From Thermoanaerobaculum sp. (GTDB taxonomy: Bacteria > Acidobacteriota > Thermoanaerobaculia > Multivoradales > UBA5704): a stretch of 64,000 nucleotides of DNA. Shown in pieces: positions 40,192-49,200 of the stretch (positions within the stretch are counted from its first letter, which is position 1; each line of letters begins with the position of its first letter). The notes beneath the pieces were generated by a model. The model searched no databases. It saw only the letters and a list, made by a program, of their open reading frames with translations, and was not told the DNA's origin. The position numbers and the translations under genes are program-made. The stretch spans positions 1 through 64,000 of the forward strand of contig JAJKHS010000024.1 in the NCBI GenBank assembly GCA_021154885.1. The letters run 5' to 3'.

Positions 40192-41343
40192 GACCGGCGC
40201 TGCGCCCATCGCGGCCCGGATCGCCCGGCCGAGGCGCCGGATGCCCTCCTCGATTTGCTCCGGGGGCAGGCTCGTGAAGCTCAAGCGCAGGCAGCGGTCG
40301 CCGCACGGGTCGCCGGCGCAGAAGATCACGCCCGGGCTGAAGGCGACGCTCTCCGTCTCGACGGCGGCCTGAAGCAGTCTGGCGGCGTCGAGGCCGGGCG
40401 GCAGCTCGGCCCAGACGTACATGCCGCTCATGGGGTGGTTCCACAGGACCTCGGGCGGGAAGTGGTCCCGCAGGGCGGCGAGCATCGTGTCGCGGCGGCG
40501 CCGGTACTCGTCGCGCAGCATCGCCAGGTGGGCGGGGAGGAGCCCCGCCTCGAGATAGGCCGCGATCACGCGGTGACCGAGAGAGGGCGTGTCGAGGTCG
40601 ACGCCATGCTTCAACGGCGAGAGGCGGGCGGCGAGGGGCGGGGGCACGACCACCCAGCCTGCCCGCAGCGCGGGAGCCAGGATCTTCGAGAACGATCCGA
40701 GGTATAGGACCCACTCGTCCTCGAGCGCGCGCAGCGGTGGCGCCGGCGTCTCGCCGTAATAGAGGAAGCCGTAGGCGTCGTCCTCGAGGATGGGCATCCG
40801 GTACCGGCGCGCCATCCCGGCGAGGCGGCGCCGTTTCTCGCGGCTCAAACTGACGCCCAGCGGGTTGTGCCCGTCGGTGATCGCATAGAGGAAGGCTGGG
40901 CGGGCACCGCCGGCGAGCAGGGTCTCGGCCGCGTCCACGTCCATGCCGGTGGCGAGGTCGGCCGCGACCGTCAGGATTTCCGGCTGCTGGAACCGGGTCG
41001 CCAGCCGGATGCCGTCGTAAATGGCCCGCTCGAACAGGACCTGCCCGCCCGGAGGGAGAAGCAGGCGGCTCAGGAGATCCATCCCCTGCTGGGCGCCGGA
41101 GGTCAGGAAGATCTGCTCCTCCGTGCAGCGGACGCCCCGCAAGGCCATCAGTTGAACGATCTGGGTCTTGAGGGGCCCGTACGGCAGGCCGTACTGGAGG
41201 GACGAGGCGCTCTCCCGGAGCACGCGGGCCGCCTGCTCGGCGAGCGCCTCGCGCGGGAACAGCTCGGCCGCCGGCAGGCCGATGGCAAACGAGAGGATCC
41301 CGGGCCGCGAGGCGAGGTCCATGATTTCGCGCAGGCTCGCCAT
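40177..41343 (-). CDS. PLP-dependent class I/II aminotransferase (2-aminoadipate/MocR-type fold)
   Basis: A 388-residue fold-type I aminotransferase without the DNA-binding domain of MocR regulators. Visible motifs are YGLPYG near 51, TSGAQQG (81-87), HNPLG (159-163) for the PLP ring, LEDDAYGFLYY with the pyridine-N Asp, and the Schiff-base Lys K220 in GSFSKILAPALRAGW. A C-terminal CLRLSF supplies the carboxylate-binding Arg. Close families include LysN-like 2-aminoadipate and aromatic aminotransferases. At the edge of the NRPS cluster it might make or degrade a nonproteinogenic building block, but it could equally be an unrelated amino acid enzyme. It is transcribed towards the TolC-like gene, on the strand opposite the NRPS operon. 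Confidence 0.8.
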   Translation of the reverse strand: MASLREIMDLASRPGILSFAIGLPAAELFPREALAEQAARVLRESASSLQYGLPYGPLKTQIVQLMALRGVRCTEEQIFLTSGAQQGMDLLSRLLLPPGGQVLFERAIYDGIRLATRFQQPEILTVAADLATGMDVDAAETLLAGGARPAFLYAITDGHNPLGVSLSREKRRRLAGMARRYRMPILEDDAYGFLYYGETPAPPLRALEDEWVLYLGSFSKILAPALRAGWVVVPPPLAARLSPLKHGVDLDTPSLGHRVIAAYLEAGLLPAHLAMLRDEYRRRRDTMLAALRDHFPPEVLWNHPMSGMYVWAELPPGLDAARLLQAAVETESVAFSPGVIFCAGDPCGDRCLRLSFTSLPPEQIEEGIRRLGRAIRAAMGAAPVSGDA

Positions 41344-41477
41344 CGTTGCATCCTACTCCGTGAAGGGTTGTGGCCGCAGACATGGAATGGCCCGGACCGT
41401 CATTTCCTAGAGGCGGGTGCTCGCGGTTGAACAACCAGAGAAGTATTGCAGAACGCGGCCATGTTTTGATAGCATAT

Positions 41478-41507
41478 TTGACACTCCGGAGGCGCCCGGC
41501 TCGTATA
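41478..41507 (+). promoter_or_regulatory. candidate sigma70-type promoter of the ECF-kinase operon
   Basis: TTGACA at 41478-41483 is followed after 17-20 bp by TCGTATACCT (41501-41510), giving a plausible -10 near CGTATA. It lies in a relatively AT-rich patch of the 221-bp gap upstream of the sigma factor gene. The Shine-Dalgarno candidates are GGAGG at 41546 and GGAG at 41557. Prediction by eye only. Confidence 0.4.
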
Positions 41508-41564
41508 CCTCTGTGCCCCCTTTCCATCCAGTGCCGGCACTGAGGGAGGAAGGTCTGGAGCAAG

Positions 41565-42137
41565 ATGACCAACGGGACGATCACGAAGCTGCTCCAGACC
41601 TGGAGCGAAGGGGACCAGGAGGCGGCGGAGCGGGTCCTCCCTCTGGTCTACGACGAGCTGCGGCACATCGCCTCCCGACAGCTCCGGCAGGAGCGGGAGG
41701 GCCACACGCTCCAGGCCACGGCGGTGGTGCACGAGGCCTATCTGCGCCTGCAGGGGCAGGGGGGGTTCGAGTGGCCGAGCCGGGCCCACTTCTTCGCCTT
41801 CGCGGCGCACCTCATTCGCCGCATCCTGGTGGACCATGCCCGCCATCGCAACCGTGCCAAGCGGGGTGGCGGGCTGGAGAGGGTGACGCTCGCCGAGGCC
41901 GCGGACCTGGCGCTGGAGCGGTGTCCGGACCTGGTGGCTCTCGACGAAGCGCTCACCTGTCTGGAATCCCTCGACCCCCGCAAGGCGGCGGTGGTGGAGC
42001 TGCGGTTCTTCGCCGGCCTGACGCTGGACGAGACCGCCCAGCATCTGGGGGTATCGCCCGAGACGGTGGGGAGGGAGTGGCGCCGGGCCCGGGCCTGGCT
42101 GTACGACCAACTCCAGCCGGTCGAGGGGCGGGCCTGA
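41565..42137 (+). CDS. ECF-family RNA polymerase sigma factor
   Basis: A 190-residue sigma-70 family factor of the type often paired with Ser/Thr kinases in Acidobacteria and Planctomycetes. Region 2 covers about residues 20-90 (LVYDELRHIASRQLRQE, HLIRRILVDHARHRNRAKR). Region 4 covers about 125-185, with LRFFAGLTLDETAQHLGVSPETVGREWRRARAWL as a clear helix-turn-helix. There is no separate anti-sigma factor gene. Instead the stop overlaps the start of a kinase gene (TGATG at 42135-42139), suggesting the kinase controls the sigma factor or shares its signal. Target promoters are unknown. Confidence 0.9.
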   Translation: MTNGTITKLLQTWSEGDQEAAERVLPLVYDELRHIASRQLRQEREGHTLQATAVVHEAYLRLQGQGGFEWPSRAHFFAFAAHLIRRILVDHARHRNRAKRGGGLERVTLAEAADLALERCPDLVALDEALTCLESLDPRKAAVVELRFFAGLTLDETAQHLGVSPETVGREWRRARAWLYDQLQPVEGRA

Positions 42138-44905
42138 TGGGGGAGGCCGAGCGCTGGCGCGAGGTGGATCGCCTCTTCGCCGCTGCCCTCGAGCGCCACA
42201 CGGCCGAGCGGGCGGCGTTCCTGGCGACGGCGGGTGCGAGCCATCCCGAGCTGCGCGCCGAGGTCGAGCGGCTGCTGGCCGTCGACGCGCGGCTCGGCAG
42301 CTTTCTGGAGCGGCCCGCCGTCGCGGGCGCGGACCTGGAGGAGAGGGACGAGAGGGGGCCTCTCGGTCCCTACCGCCTGCTGCGGCGCATCGGCGGCGGC
42401 GGCATGGGCACGGTCTACCTCGCCCGCCGCGACGACGAGCAGTACGACCGGCTGGTGGCGGTCAAGATCCTTCGCTCCGGCCTGGAGGGAACGGAGATCT
42501 ACCACCGCTTCCTCGCCGAGCGGCAGATCCTGGCCCGGCTGGAGCACCCCCACATCGCCCGCCTCTACGACGGCGGCAGCACCCCTGACGGCCGCCCCTA
42601 CCTGGTAATGGAGCTGGTGGAGGGGTTGCCGGTCGACATCTACTGCGACCGCCAGCGCCTGTCCGTGGACCAGCGCCTGGACCTCTTCCGGCGGATCTGC
42701 GGTGCCGTGCAGTACGCCCACCAGAACCTGCTGGTCCATCGCGACATCAAGCCGCTCAACATCCTGGTCACCCCCGAGGGGGAGCCGAAGCTCCTCGACT
42801 TCGGGATCGCCAAGCAGCTTGCGCCTGGCGGGGAGGGCTCCGGCGCCTTGACGCGCACCGGCCTGCGCATGATGACGCCCAGCTACGCCAGCCCGGAGCA
42901 GGTGCGGGGCGAGGCCGTCACTACCGCCGCGGACGTCTACTCCCTGGGCGTGCTGCTCTACGAGCTGCTGGTGGGGCGCAGCCCCTACCGGCTCCCGGCC
43001 GGCCTGCCGCACGAGATTGAGGCCGCCATCTGCGAGCAGGAGCCGGAGCGGCCGAGCCTGGCGCTGTTCCGCGCCCCGGGAGCGGCGCCGGAGCCAGCGC
43101 CCGAAGCCATGGCCGCCGCCCGCGGCACCCGGCCCCAGGCGCTGGTCCGGCGGCTGGCGGGGGACCTGGACAACGTCGTGTTGATGGCCCTGCGCAAGGA
43201 GCCGCAGCGCCGTTACTCCTCGGCGGCGGCGCTCGCCCAGGACTTGGCGCACCACCTTCAGAACCTGCCGGTGGCCGCCCGGCCGGACACCCTGGCCTAC
43301 CGGACCCGCAAGCTCGTTCGCCGCCACCGGGCCGCGGTCCTCGCCGCCGCCGCCGTGCTGGTGCTGGTGGCAGGCTTCCTCGTCAGCCTGATCGTCCAGG
43401 GCCGGCAGCTCGCGCGGGAGCGGGACAAGGCCAACTACGCCCTCTCCTTCCTGGTGGACACCTTCAAGCAGGCCGACCCTTTCCATACGCGGGGGGAGCA
43501 CCTCACCGCCCAGGAGATCCTGGACCGGGGCGCGGGACGCGTCTCCCGGGAACTCGTCGGGCAGCCGGACGTGCAGGCGGCCCTGATGGACGCCATCGGC
43601 CGGGTGGACCTGGGCCTCGGGCGCATCGATCGTGCGGAGCCGCTGCTGGCGGGCGCTCTCGCCGTGCGCCGCCGGGTTCTGGGCGCCGGTGCCCTGGAGG
43701 TGGCCCAGAGCCTGGACCAGGTGGCCGCCGTCCGCTTCCAGCGCTCGGACTTCAAGGGCTCGGAGCAGCTCCTGCGCCAGTCGCTGGCTCTGAAGCGCCG
43801 GTTGCCGGGCGACCACGCTGTCGAGATCGCGAGGACCCTCAACCAACTCGGGGAGACCGTGGCCAGGAGAGGCGATCCGAAGGCGGCCGGGCTGTTGCAT
43901 CGCCAGGCGCTGGTCAACGCCCGGCGCGCCGAGGGCCGGGAGGGGCCCACCGTGTCGGCGTCGCTCGCCGCCCTCGCCCGCCGCATCGACGAACAGGGCG
44001 ACTATCCGGCCGCGGAAAAGCTGCTGCAACAGAGTCTCGACATGGAGACCCGCCTCCTGGGCGAGGAGAATGCAGACGTCATCAGACACCGGCGGGCCTA
44101 CTACGAGCTGCTGGTCCACCAGGGCAAGTACCCGGAGGCCGAGGCCATGGTCCGCCGCACCCTGGAGGTGGAGCGCCGGATCGTGGGCGAAGGGCACCCG
44201 GAGCTGGCGGAGCTGTACAACGACTTGGCGGTGACGCTCACGGGGCAGAGGCGGTTCCCGGAGGCCGAGGCCCTCTACCGGCGTTCGCTGGCCGCGATGC
44301 GGACTGCCTACGGCGACTCGGACTTCCGCGTCGCCGAGGCCCTAGGCAATCTCGGGGGCACTCTCGAGGGGGAGGAGAGATATGAGGAGGCGGCCGCCGT
44401 GCATGCACAGTCCCTGGAGATCCGCAGACGCATCTATGGCCCCCGGGGCCCGGAGGTGGCCCACAGCCTCCTGCACTTGGCCAAGGCGCGGCGCCAACTG
44501 GGACAGCCCGGGCTCGCCTTCCCCCTGGCACGTCAGTCGCTGACCATCCTGCAGGGTGCATTTGGGCCCGAGCACCCCCTGACCGCCTATCCGACGCAGC
44601 TCATCGGCCTCATCCTGCGGGACCAGGGAAAGCCGGCGGACGCTGAGCCCCACCTGCGTCGGGCGTTGACGCTGCTGGCCCGGTCGGTGCCGCCGGGCCA
44701 CCCCCAGCTCGCCCTGAGCAAGGTCGAGCTCGCGTCCTGTCTTGCCGATCTCGGCCGGCTGGAGGAGGCCGAGGCCCTGGTGCGGGAGGCCCTGCCCCTG
44801 CTCGGCACCCGCTTCGGACCCGACTCGCCGCCGGTGAAAGACGCCCAGGCCACCCTCTCCCAGATCGTCCGGCGGCGGGGCCGGACGGCGGCCGGTGCCA
44901 AATGA
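42137..44905 (+). CDS. transmembrane Ser/Thr protein kinase with C-terminal TPR repeats (copy 1)
   Basis: A 922-residue PknB-type kinase receptor. The kinase domain is about residues 75-340: glycine loop IGGGGMGTVYLA (about 84), VAVK lysine (about 107), catalytic loop HRDIKPLN (H201), DFG (D221) and SYASPEQVRGE activation-segment end. One transmembrane helix follows at about 398-421 (AAAVLVLVAGFLVSLIV). After a conserved juxtamembrane block (LVDTFKQADPFHTRGE) come roughly ten TPR-like repeats to the C-terminus. It is probably anchored in the inner membrane with the kinase inside and the TPR array outside as sensor or scaffold. It overlaps both neighbours (TGATG upstream, ATGA downstream), so the sigma factor and both kinases form one operon. 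Confidence 0.92.
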   Translation: MGEAERWREVDRLFAAALERHTAERAAFLATAGASHPELRAEVERLLAVDARLGSFLERPAVAGADLEERDERGPLGPYRLLRRIGGGGMGTVYLARRDDEQYDRLVAVKILRSGLEGTEIYHRFLAERQILARLEHPHIARLYDGGSTPDGRPYLVMELVEGLPVDIYCDRQRLSVDQRLDLFRRICGAVQYAHQNLLVHRDIKPLNILVTPEGEPKLLDFGIAKQLAPGGEGSGALTRTGLRMMTPSYASPEQVRGEAVTTAADVYSLGVLLYELLVGRSPYRLPAGLPHEIEAAICEQEPERPSLALFRAPGAAPEPAPEAMAAARGTRPQALVRRLAGDLDNVVLMALRKEPQRRYSSAAALAQDLAHHLQNLPVAARPDTLAYRTRKLVRRHRAAVLAAAAVLVLVAGFLVSLIVQGRQLARERDKANYALSFLVDTFKQADPFHTRGEHLTAQEILDRGAGRVSRELVGQPDVQAALMDAIGRVDLGLGRIDRAEPLLAGALAVRRRVLGAGALEVAQSLDQVAAVRFQRSDFKGSEQLLRQSLALKRRLPGDHAVEIARTLNQLGETVARRGDPKAAGLLHRQALVNARRAEGREGPTVSASLAALARRIDEQGDYPAAEKLLQQSLDMETRLLGEENADVIRHRRAYYELLVHQGKYPEAEAMVRRTLEVERRIVGEGHPELAELYNDLAVTLTGQRRFPEAEALYRRSLAAMRTAYGDSDFRVAEALGNLGGTLEGEERYEEAAAVHAQSLEIRRRIYGPRGPEVAHSLLHLAKARRQLGQPGLAFPLARQSLTILQGAFGPEHPLTAYPTQLIGLILRDQGKPADAEPHLRRALTLLARSVPPGHPQLALSKVELASCLADLGRLEEAEALVREALPLLGTRFGPDSPPVKDAQATLSQIVRRRGRTAAGAK

Positions 44906-47685
44906 GCGAAGGCCTGATGGATGCCGCCACCCGCTGGCGCGAGGTGGACAGGGTCTTCGCCGCCGCTCTGGAACGGTCCGCCGCCGAGCGCGGCGCCTTT
45001 CTCGCCGCCGCCTGCGCCGGCGATTCCGAGCTGCGGCGGGAGGTGGAGAGCCTCCTCGCCGCCGACGAGCGGATCGGCGACTTCCTCGAGCGTCCGGCCG
45101 GCGAGCTCCTGGGCGTGCTCCCTCTGGGGGGCGATGGCGGGCGGGTCGGTCCCTACCGCCTGCTGCGCCGGATCGGCAGCGGCGGCATGGGCGCGGTCTA
45201 CCTCGCCCGCCGCGACGACGAGCAGTACGAGCGTCTGGTGGCGGTCAAGGTGCTGCGCTGGGGGCTCGACAGCCCCGAGGCCCGCCACCGGTTCCTGGCC
45301 GAGCGCCAGATCCTGGCCCGCCTCGAGCACCCCGACATCGCCCGCCTCTACGACGGCGGCACCACCGAGGAGGGCCGCCCCTACCTGGTCATGGAGCTGG
45401 TGGAGGGGCTGCCGGTCGACGTCTACTGCGACCGGCACCGGCTCACCGTCGACCAGCGCCTGGACCTCTTCCGGCGGATCTGCGGCGCCGTCCAGTACGC
45501 CCACCAGAACCTGCTGGTCCACCGCGACCTGAAGCCGGCCAACATCCTGGTGACCGCAGCGGGGGAGCCGAAGCTCCTCGACTTCGGCATTGCCAAGCGG
45601 CTGGAGGAGGACCGCGGCATCGGCGGCGGCGACCCCGACGAGGAGACGCTCTCGGACCTGCGGGTGATGACTCCCGTCTACGCCAGCCCGGAGCAGGTGC
45701 GCGGCCAGGCCGTCACCACGGCGAGCGACGTCTACGCGCTGGGCGTGCTCCTCTACGAGTTGCTGGCCGGCCGCCTCCCCTACCGGCTGGCGAGCCACCG
45801 CGATCGGGACGTGGCGGCTGCCATCGTCGGCCAGGAGCCGGAGCCGCCGAGCCAGAGCCTGCTCCGCTCGGGGTCGCCGGAGCCCGTCGCCGCCGGCCGC
45901 GGCACGCGCCCCCGAGCCCTCGCCCGCCGGCTGCGAGGAGACCTGGACGCGATCCTCCTCCGCGTTCTGAGCAAGGATCCCCAGAGCCGCTACGCCTCGG
46001 TGGCCCTCCTCTCCCAGGACCTCGAGCGTCACCTCGCCCACCGGCCGGTGGCGGCGCGTCCCAACACCCTGCTCTACCGGGCGGGGAAGCTCGTGCGCCG
46101 CAACCCGGCCACGGCGGCGGCCGCGGTGCTGGTGGTGCTGCTCGGCATCGGCCTCCTGACGAGCTTCGCCGTGCAGCAAAGGCGGGTGGCCCGGGAGCGG
46201 GACAAGGCCCGCTACACCCTCTCCTTCCTGGTCGACACCTTCAAGCAGGCCGATCCCTACCACGCGCGCGGCGAGCGGCTGACCGCCAGAGAGATCCTGG
46301 ACCAAGGGGCGGAGCGCGTGTCGCGGGAACTGGCCGGCCAGCCGGACGTCCAGGCCGAGCTGATGGATTCGATCGGCGAGGTCGCCCTCGGGCTGGGCCG
46401 CTACGACCAGGCGGAGCCGCTCCTGGAGCGAGCCCTGGCGCTACGCCGCAAGAGGTTCGGTCCGGAGTCCCTGCCGGTGGCGCAGAGCCTGGAGCACCTC
46501 GGGCTGCTCAAGCAGGAGCGCTCCGACCACGCCGCCGCCGAGGCGCTGCTGCGCCAGTCGCTGACTATCGAGCGGCGCCTGCTGGGCGCGCCCAACCTCT
46601 CGGTAGCGAAGACCCTCAACGAGTTGGGGGGCGTGCTCGCCGTCGAGGCACGATCCACCGACGCCGAGAAGCTCCACCAGGAGGCTCTGGCCATCGCCCG
46701 CCAGGTGGAGGGGCCGGTGGGCCCCACCGTGGCCGACAGTCTGCTCGGCGTGGCGAAGAGAAAGAACGATCTCGGCGACTACGCCGCGGCTGAGCGGCTC
46801 TTCCGCCAGGGCTTGGACATCGAGCGCCGTGCCCTGGGAGACCGGCACCCCCGGCTGTATCGCGATCAGACGGACCTGGGCGAGATCCTCTTCGAGGCCG
46901 GCAAGTACCAGGCGGCGGAGACGCTGCTGCGCCAGTCCCTGGCCGTCCAGCAGAAGATCCTGGGCCGGGAACATCCCGACGTCGCCACCACGCTGACCGA
47001 TCTCGCCATGGTGGTCCAGCGCCTGAACCGGTACGCCGAGGCGGAGGTCATCGACCGCGAGGTGCTGCAGATCACGCGCTCGCAGTTCGGCCCCACGCAC
47101 TGGCGGGTGGCGATCATCCTGGGCAACCTGGGCTCCGTGCTGGTGGGACAGCACACGCCGGAGAAGATCCGGGAGGGTATCCCCTACTACGAGGAGGCGC
47201 TGGCGATCCGTCGCCAGGACCTGGGTGATCGCAACCCCTTGGTGGCACAGATCTACCTGCTCCTCGCCGGGGCCCACCGCGGGCTCCAGGAGGCGGAGCA
47301 GGCCCTCCCCCTGGCACGGCGGGCCCTCAGCCTCCTCGAGAAGATCGAAGGGTCGGATCATCCGCACGTCGCCTTCGCCCTGCGCGAGATCGGCAGAGAC
47401 TACCTTTTGCTCAAGCGCTACGCCGAGGCCGAGCCCTACCTGCGCCGCGCCCTGGATATCCGGCGCAAGGAGCTGGCCCCCGATCACCCCGACCTGGCCA
47501 ATGCCAAGACCTCCCTGGGGGAGTGCCTGATGGGGCTCGGCCGCTATGCCGAGGCGGACGTGCTGCTGCGGGAGGCGGACGCCACCCTCTCGGCGCAGTT
47601 CCCCGCAGGCGACTACCGGGTGCAGGACCTCCGCATCCTGCGAGCCCGACTGGAGAAGGCGCGGGGGGCTCCACACCCGCCCTGA
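44902..47685 (+). CDS. transmembrane Ser/Thr protein kinase with C-terminal TPR repeats (copy 2)
   Basis: A 927-residue paralogue of the preceding kinase, with the same order: short N-terminal helical region, kinase domain (IGSGGMGAVYLARR, VAVKVL, HRDLKPAN at H207, LLDFGIAKRL, PVYASPEQVRGQ), transmembrane helix about 401-423, juxtamembrane LVDTFKQADPYHARGE, then TPR repeats. All catalytic residues are present. Long stretches are near-identical to copy 1 in the kinase half, while the TPR halves differ more, as expected for a tandem duplication whose sensor parts are diverging. ATG 44902 overlaps the TGA of copy 1. Confidence 0.92.
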   Translation: MSEGLMDAATRWREVDRVFAAALERSAAERGAFLAAACAGDSELRREVESLLAADERIGDFLERPAGELLGVLPLGGDGGRVGPYRLLRRIGSGGMGAVYLARRDDEQYERLVAVKVLRWGLDSPEARHRFLAERQILARLEHPDIARLYDGGTTEEGRPYLVMELVEGLPVDVYCDRHRLTVDQRLDLFRRICGAVQYAHQNLLVHRDLKPANILVTAAGEPKLLDFGIAKRLEEDRGIGGGDPDEETLSDLRVMTPVYASPEQVRGQAVTTASDVYALGVLLYELLAGRLPYRLASHRDRDVAAAIVGQEPEPPSQSLLRSGSPEPVAAGRGTRPRALARRLRGDLDAILLRVLSKDPQSRYASVALLSQDLERHLAHRPVAARPNTLLYRAGKLVRRNPATAAAAVLVVLLGIGLLTSFAVQQRRVARERDKARYTLSFLVDTFKQADPYHARGERLTAREILDQGAERVSRELAGQPDVQAELMDSIGEVALGLGRYDQAEPLLERALALRRKRFGPESLPVAQSLEHLGLLKQERSDHAAAEALLRQSLTIERRLLGAPNLSVAKTLNELGGVLAVEARSTDAEKLHQEALAIARQVEGPVGPTVADSLLGVAKRKNDLGDYAAAERLFRQGLDIERRALGDRHPRLYRDQTDLGEILFEAGKYQAAETLLRQSLAVQQKILGREHPDVATTLTDLAMVVQRLNRYAEAEVIDREVLQITRSQFGPTHWRVAIILGNLGSVLVGQHTPEKIREGIPYYEEALAIRRQDLGDRNPLVAQIYLLLAGAHRGLQEAEQALPLARRALSLLEKIEGSDHPHVAFALREIGRDYLLLKRYAEAEPYLRRALDIRRKELAPDHPDLANAKTSLGECLMGLGRYAEADVLLREADATLSAQFPAGDYRVQDLRILRARLEKARGAPHPP

Positions 47686-47701
47686 CCCCAGGCTGCGGCC
47701 G

Positions 47702-49051
47702 CTAGAACGGCACCATCTCGATCCGCAGATTGGCGTACTGCCAGCCGTAGGTGGGCCACTCGCCGCTCGCGGCTTGGGCCGCCGTGTTGCCGAACTGGAC
47801 GTTGAAGCCGGCGGCGGGAATGGTCAGCGTGTTGTTCTTCGCCGTGGCGTTCTGGCTCATGGTCGCGGCCGTCACGCCGCCCGTGGTGACCGTCGTGGTG
47901 ATCGTGGCGTGCTCGGCATCGTAGACGTAGTGGATGTGGTAGAGCGTCCCTTGCTGGAACGCCATCGCCGTCTCCTGGGCGGAGACCGTGGGCGGCGCGA
48001 TGTCCACGTTCGAGGTGTTCTTGAGCGTGCTGCGCGGCGGGCCGAAGGTGTTCAGGTTGGCGATGGTATTGGAGCGGTTCTTGCCGCGGTAGACCCAGAT
48101 CAGGCTGTGGTTCTCGGTCTCGTGCCCGGCGGTGAACGGGCCCGGGGTGACGTCCCAGTCGACGCTCATCTGCCGCAGGGCGAGCGCCTGGGGCACCTGC
48201 ACGACGAGCTGCTTGATCTCGTGGCCGACGGCCGGCGTGTGGAAATTGCCGGCGAGGGTGAAGACGATGGAGTTGCCCGGGGGTGGCGGGGGAGGTGCTC
48301 CCGGGCCGAGGGTCGAGGCGCCAGAGCCCGTGGGGGTCGCGAAGAGCAGGGAACCGGCGAGCGGGTTGAACACGGCGCCATAGGGATAGAACGTCTTGTC
48401 GCAGGTGACCAGGGCCCGGGCGTCCAGGGCGTCGGTCTCTCCCAGGAGCCCCAGGGCGTCGCCGAAGTGGCGCATGGACAGCGCCTCGACCGTGATCGTG
48501 GCGGTGCCGGCGATCTGGCTGCCGTCCGCCCGGAAGACGGCGACGGAACAGGTGGCCGCCTGCGCCTCCAGGTTCACCACTCCGATATCGGTGTAGACGC
48601 CGCCGCTCGTCCGGCCGAGCCCCAGCAGGTGGGCTGTGGCGCCTGCCTTGACGACGTTGGCCGAGGAGATGACAGGCACCGGCGTGTAGGCCGCCGGGCC
48701 GGACCCCAGTGTATTGTTGAGGCGCGCCTCGACCTGGATCTCGGCGTCGGCGGCGATCTCCAGCAGGCCGAAATGGCCTGGCGTCGTCAGGCCGATGAGC
48801 TTGCCGGTGCGCCCGCTGAGCACCGTCGCCTGGGTGCCGGTGCCCGAGAGGCCCGTACCGCTGGCGCCGGCGGGCAGGAAGGTCGGCTTGAAGTTGCGCG
48901 GCTGGCTGGCGGGGCTGGCGATCCAGACCTCCGTGCGCTGGTGGCTGCTGCCCACGCCGTCGCGGTCGAGCAGGGGGATATAGAGGTTTCCCGCCGCCGC
49001 AGGCAAAGCGGTGGCCAGCAGGGTGAGGCAGCCGAGGAGCGTTCTTCGCAT
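47702..49051 (-). CDS. secreted two-domain protein of unrecognised family (paralogue 1)
   Basis: A 449-residue exported protein with a signal peptide (1-21). An N-terminal beta-rich domain (about 22-235) has the block LYIPLLDRDG ... VWIASP, a PVISSANV motif and a cysteine pair. A proline linker (GAPPPPPPG) leads to a C-terminal beta-rich domain (about 255-449) with QMSVDWDVTPGP, NHSLIWVYRGKNRSNTIANL, YHIHYVYD and the end motif YGWQYANLRIEMV. I do not recognise the family; the C-terminal domain could be lectin- or LamG-like. Two paralogues lie at 50975-52411 and 52789-54000 on the same strand. A GGAGGT sequence precedes ATG 49051. Confidence 0.8.
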   Translation of the reverse strand: MRRTLLGCLTLLATALPAAAGNLYIPLLDRDGVGSSHQRTEVWIASPASQPRNFKPTFLPAGASGTGLSGTGTQATVLSGRTGKLIGLTTPGHFGLLEIAADAEIQVEARLNNTLGSGPAAYTPVPVISSANVVKAGATAHLLGLGRTSGGVYTDIGVVNLEAQAATCSVAVFRADGSQIAGTATITVEALSMRHFGDALGLLGETDALDARALVTCDKTFYPYGAVFNPLAGSLLFATPTGSGASTLGPGAPPPPPPGNSIVFTLAGNFHTPAVGHEIKQLVVQVPQALALRQMSVDWDVTPGPFTAGHETENHSLIWVYRGKNRSNTIANLNTFGPPRSTLKNTSNVDIAPPTVSAQETAMAFQQGTLYHIHYVYDAEHATITTTVTTGGVTAATMSQNATAKNNTLTIPAAGFNVQFGNTAAQAASGEWPTYGWQYANLRIEMVPF

Positions 49052-49120
49052 GGACCGGACCTCCAGGGGGACAGAAAGGATTTCCTTGCTGATCGAATTC
49101 GCCCCGCTTAGATGGTAGCA

Positions 49121-49149
49121 CCCCTGGGACCGCCGGCGTCCCGCCGGCC
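49121..49149. repeat. dispersed palindromic repeat family A (copy 1)
   Basis: A 29-bp copy of an element containing CTGGGACCGCCGGCGTCC followed by CGCCGGCC, lying in the divergent gap 49052-49200. Further copies are at 55969-55997, 61748-61777 and, inverted, 61803-61832. Confidence 0.85.
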
Positions 49150-49200
49150 TCTTCTCCTTTTTTGTGGAACAATACGCGCCTCCAACACCGGACCACCGCC

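Noticed and set aside
9841-41343. Labelling the cluster a classical siderophore pathway
   Set aside because: No TonB receptor, iron uptake, hydroxamate or catechol genes are seen, and no Fur-like box was evident by eye. Hydroxylase and Dap genes alone are not enough.
49162-49200. TTG start at 49162 for the GT-C-like protein
   Set aside because: The extension is not typical of an N-terminus and lies close to the family A repeat; ATG 49201 precedes a normal N-terminus and membrane helix.
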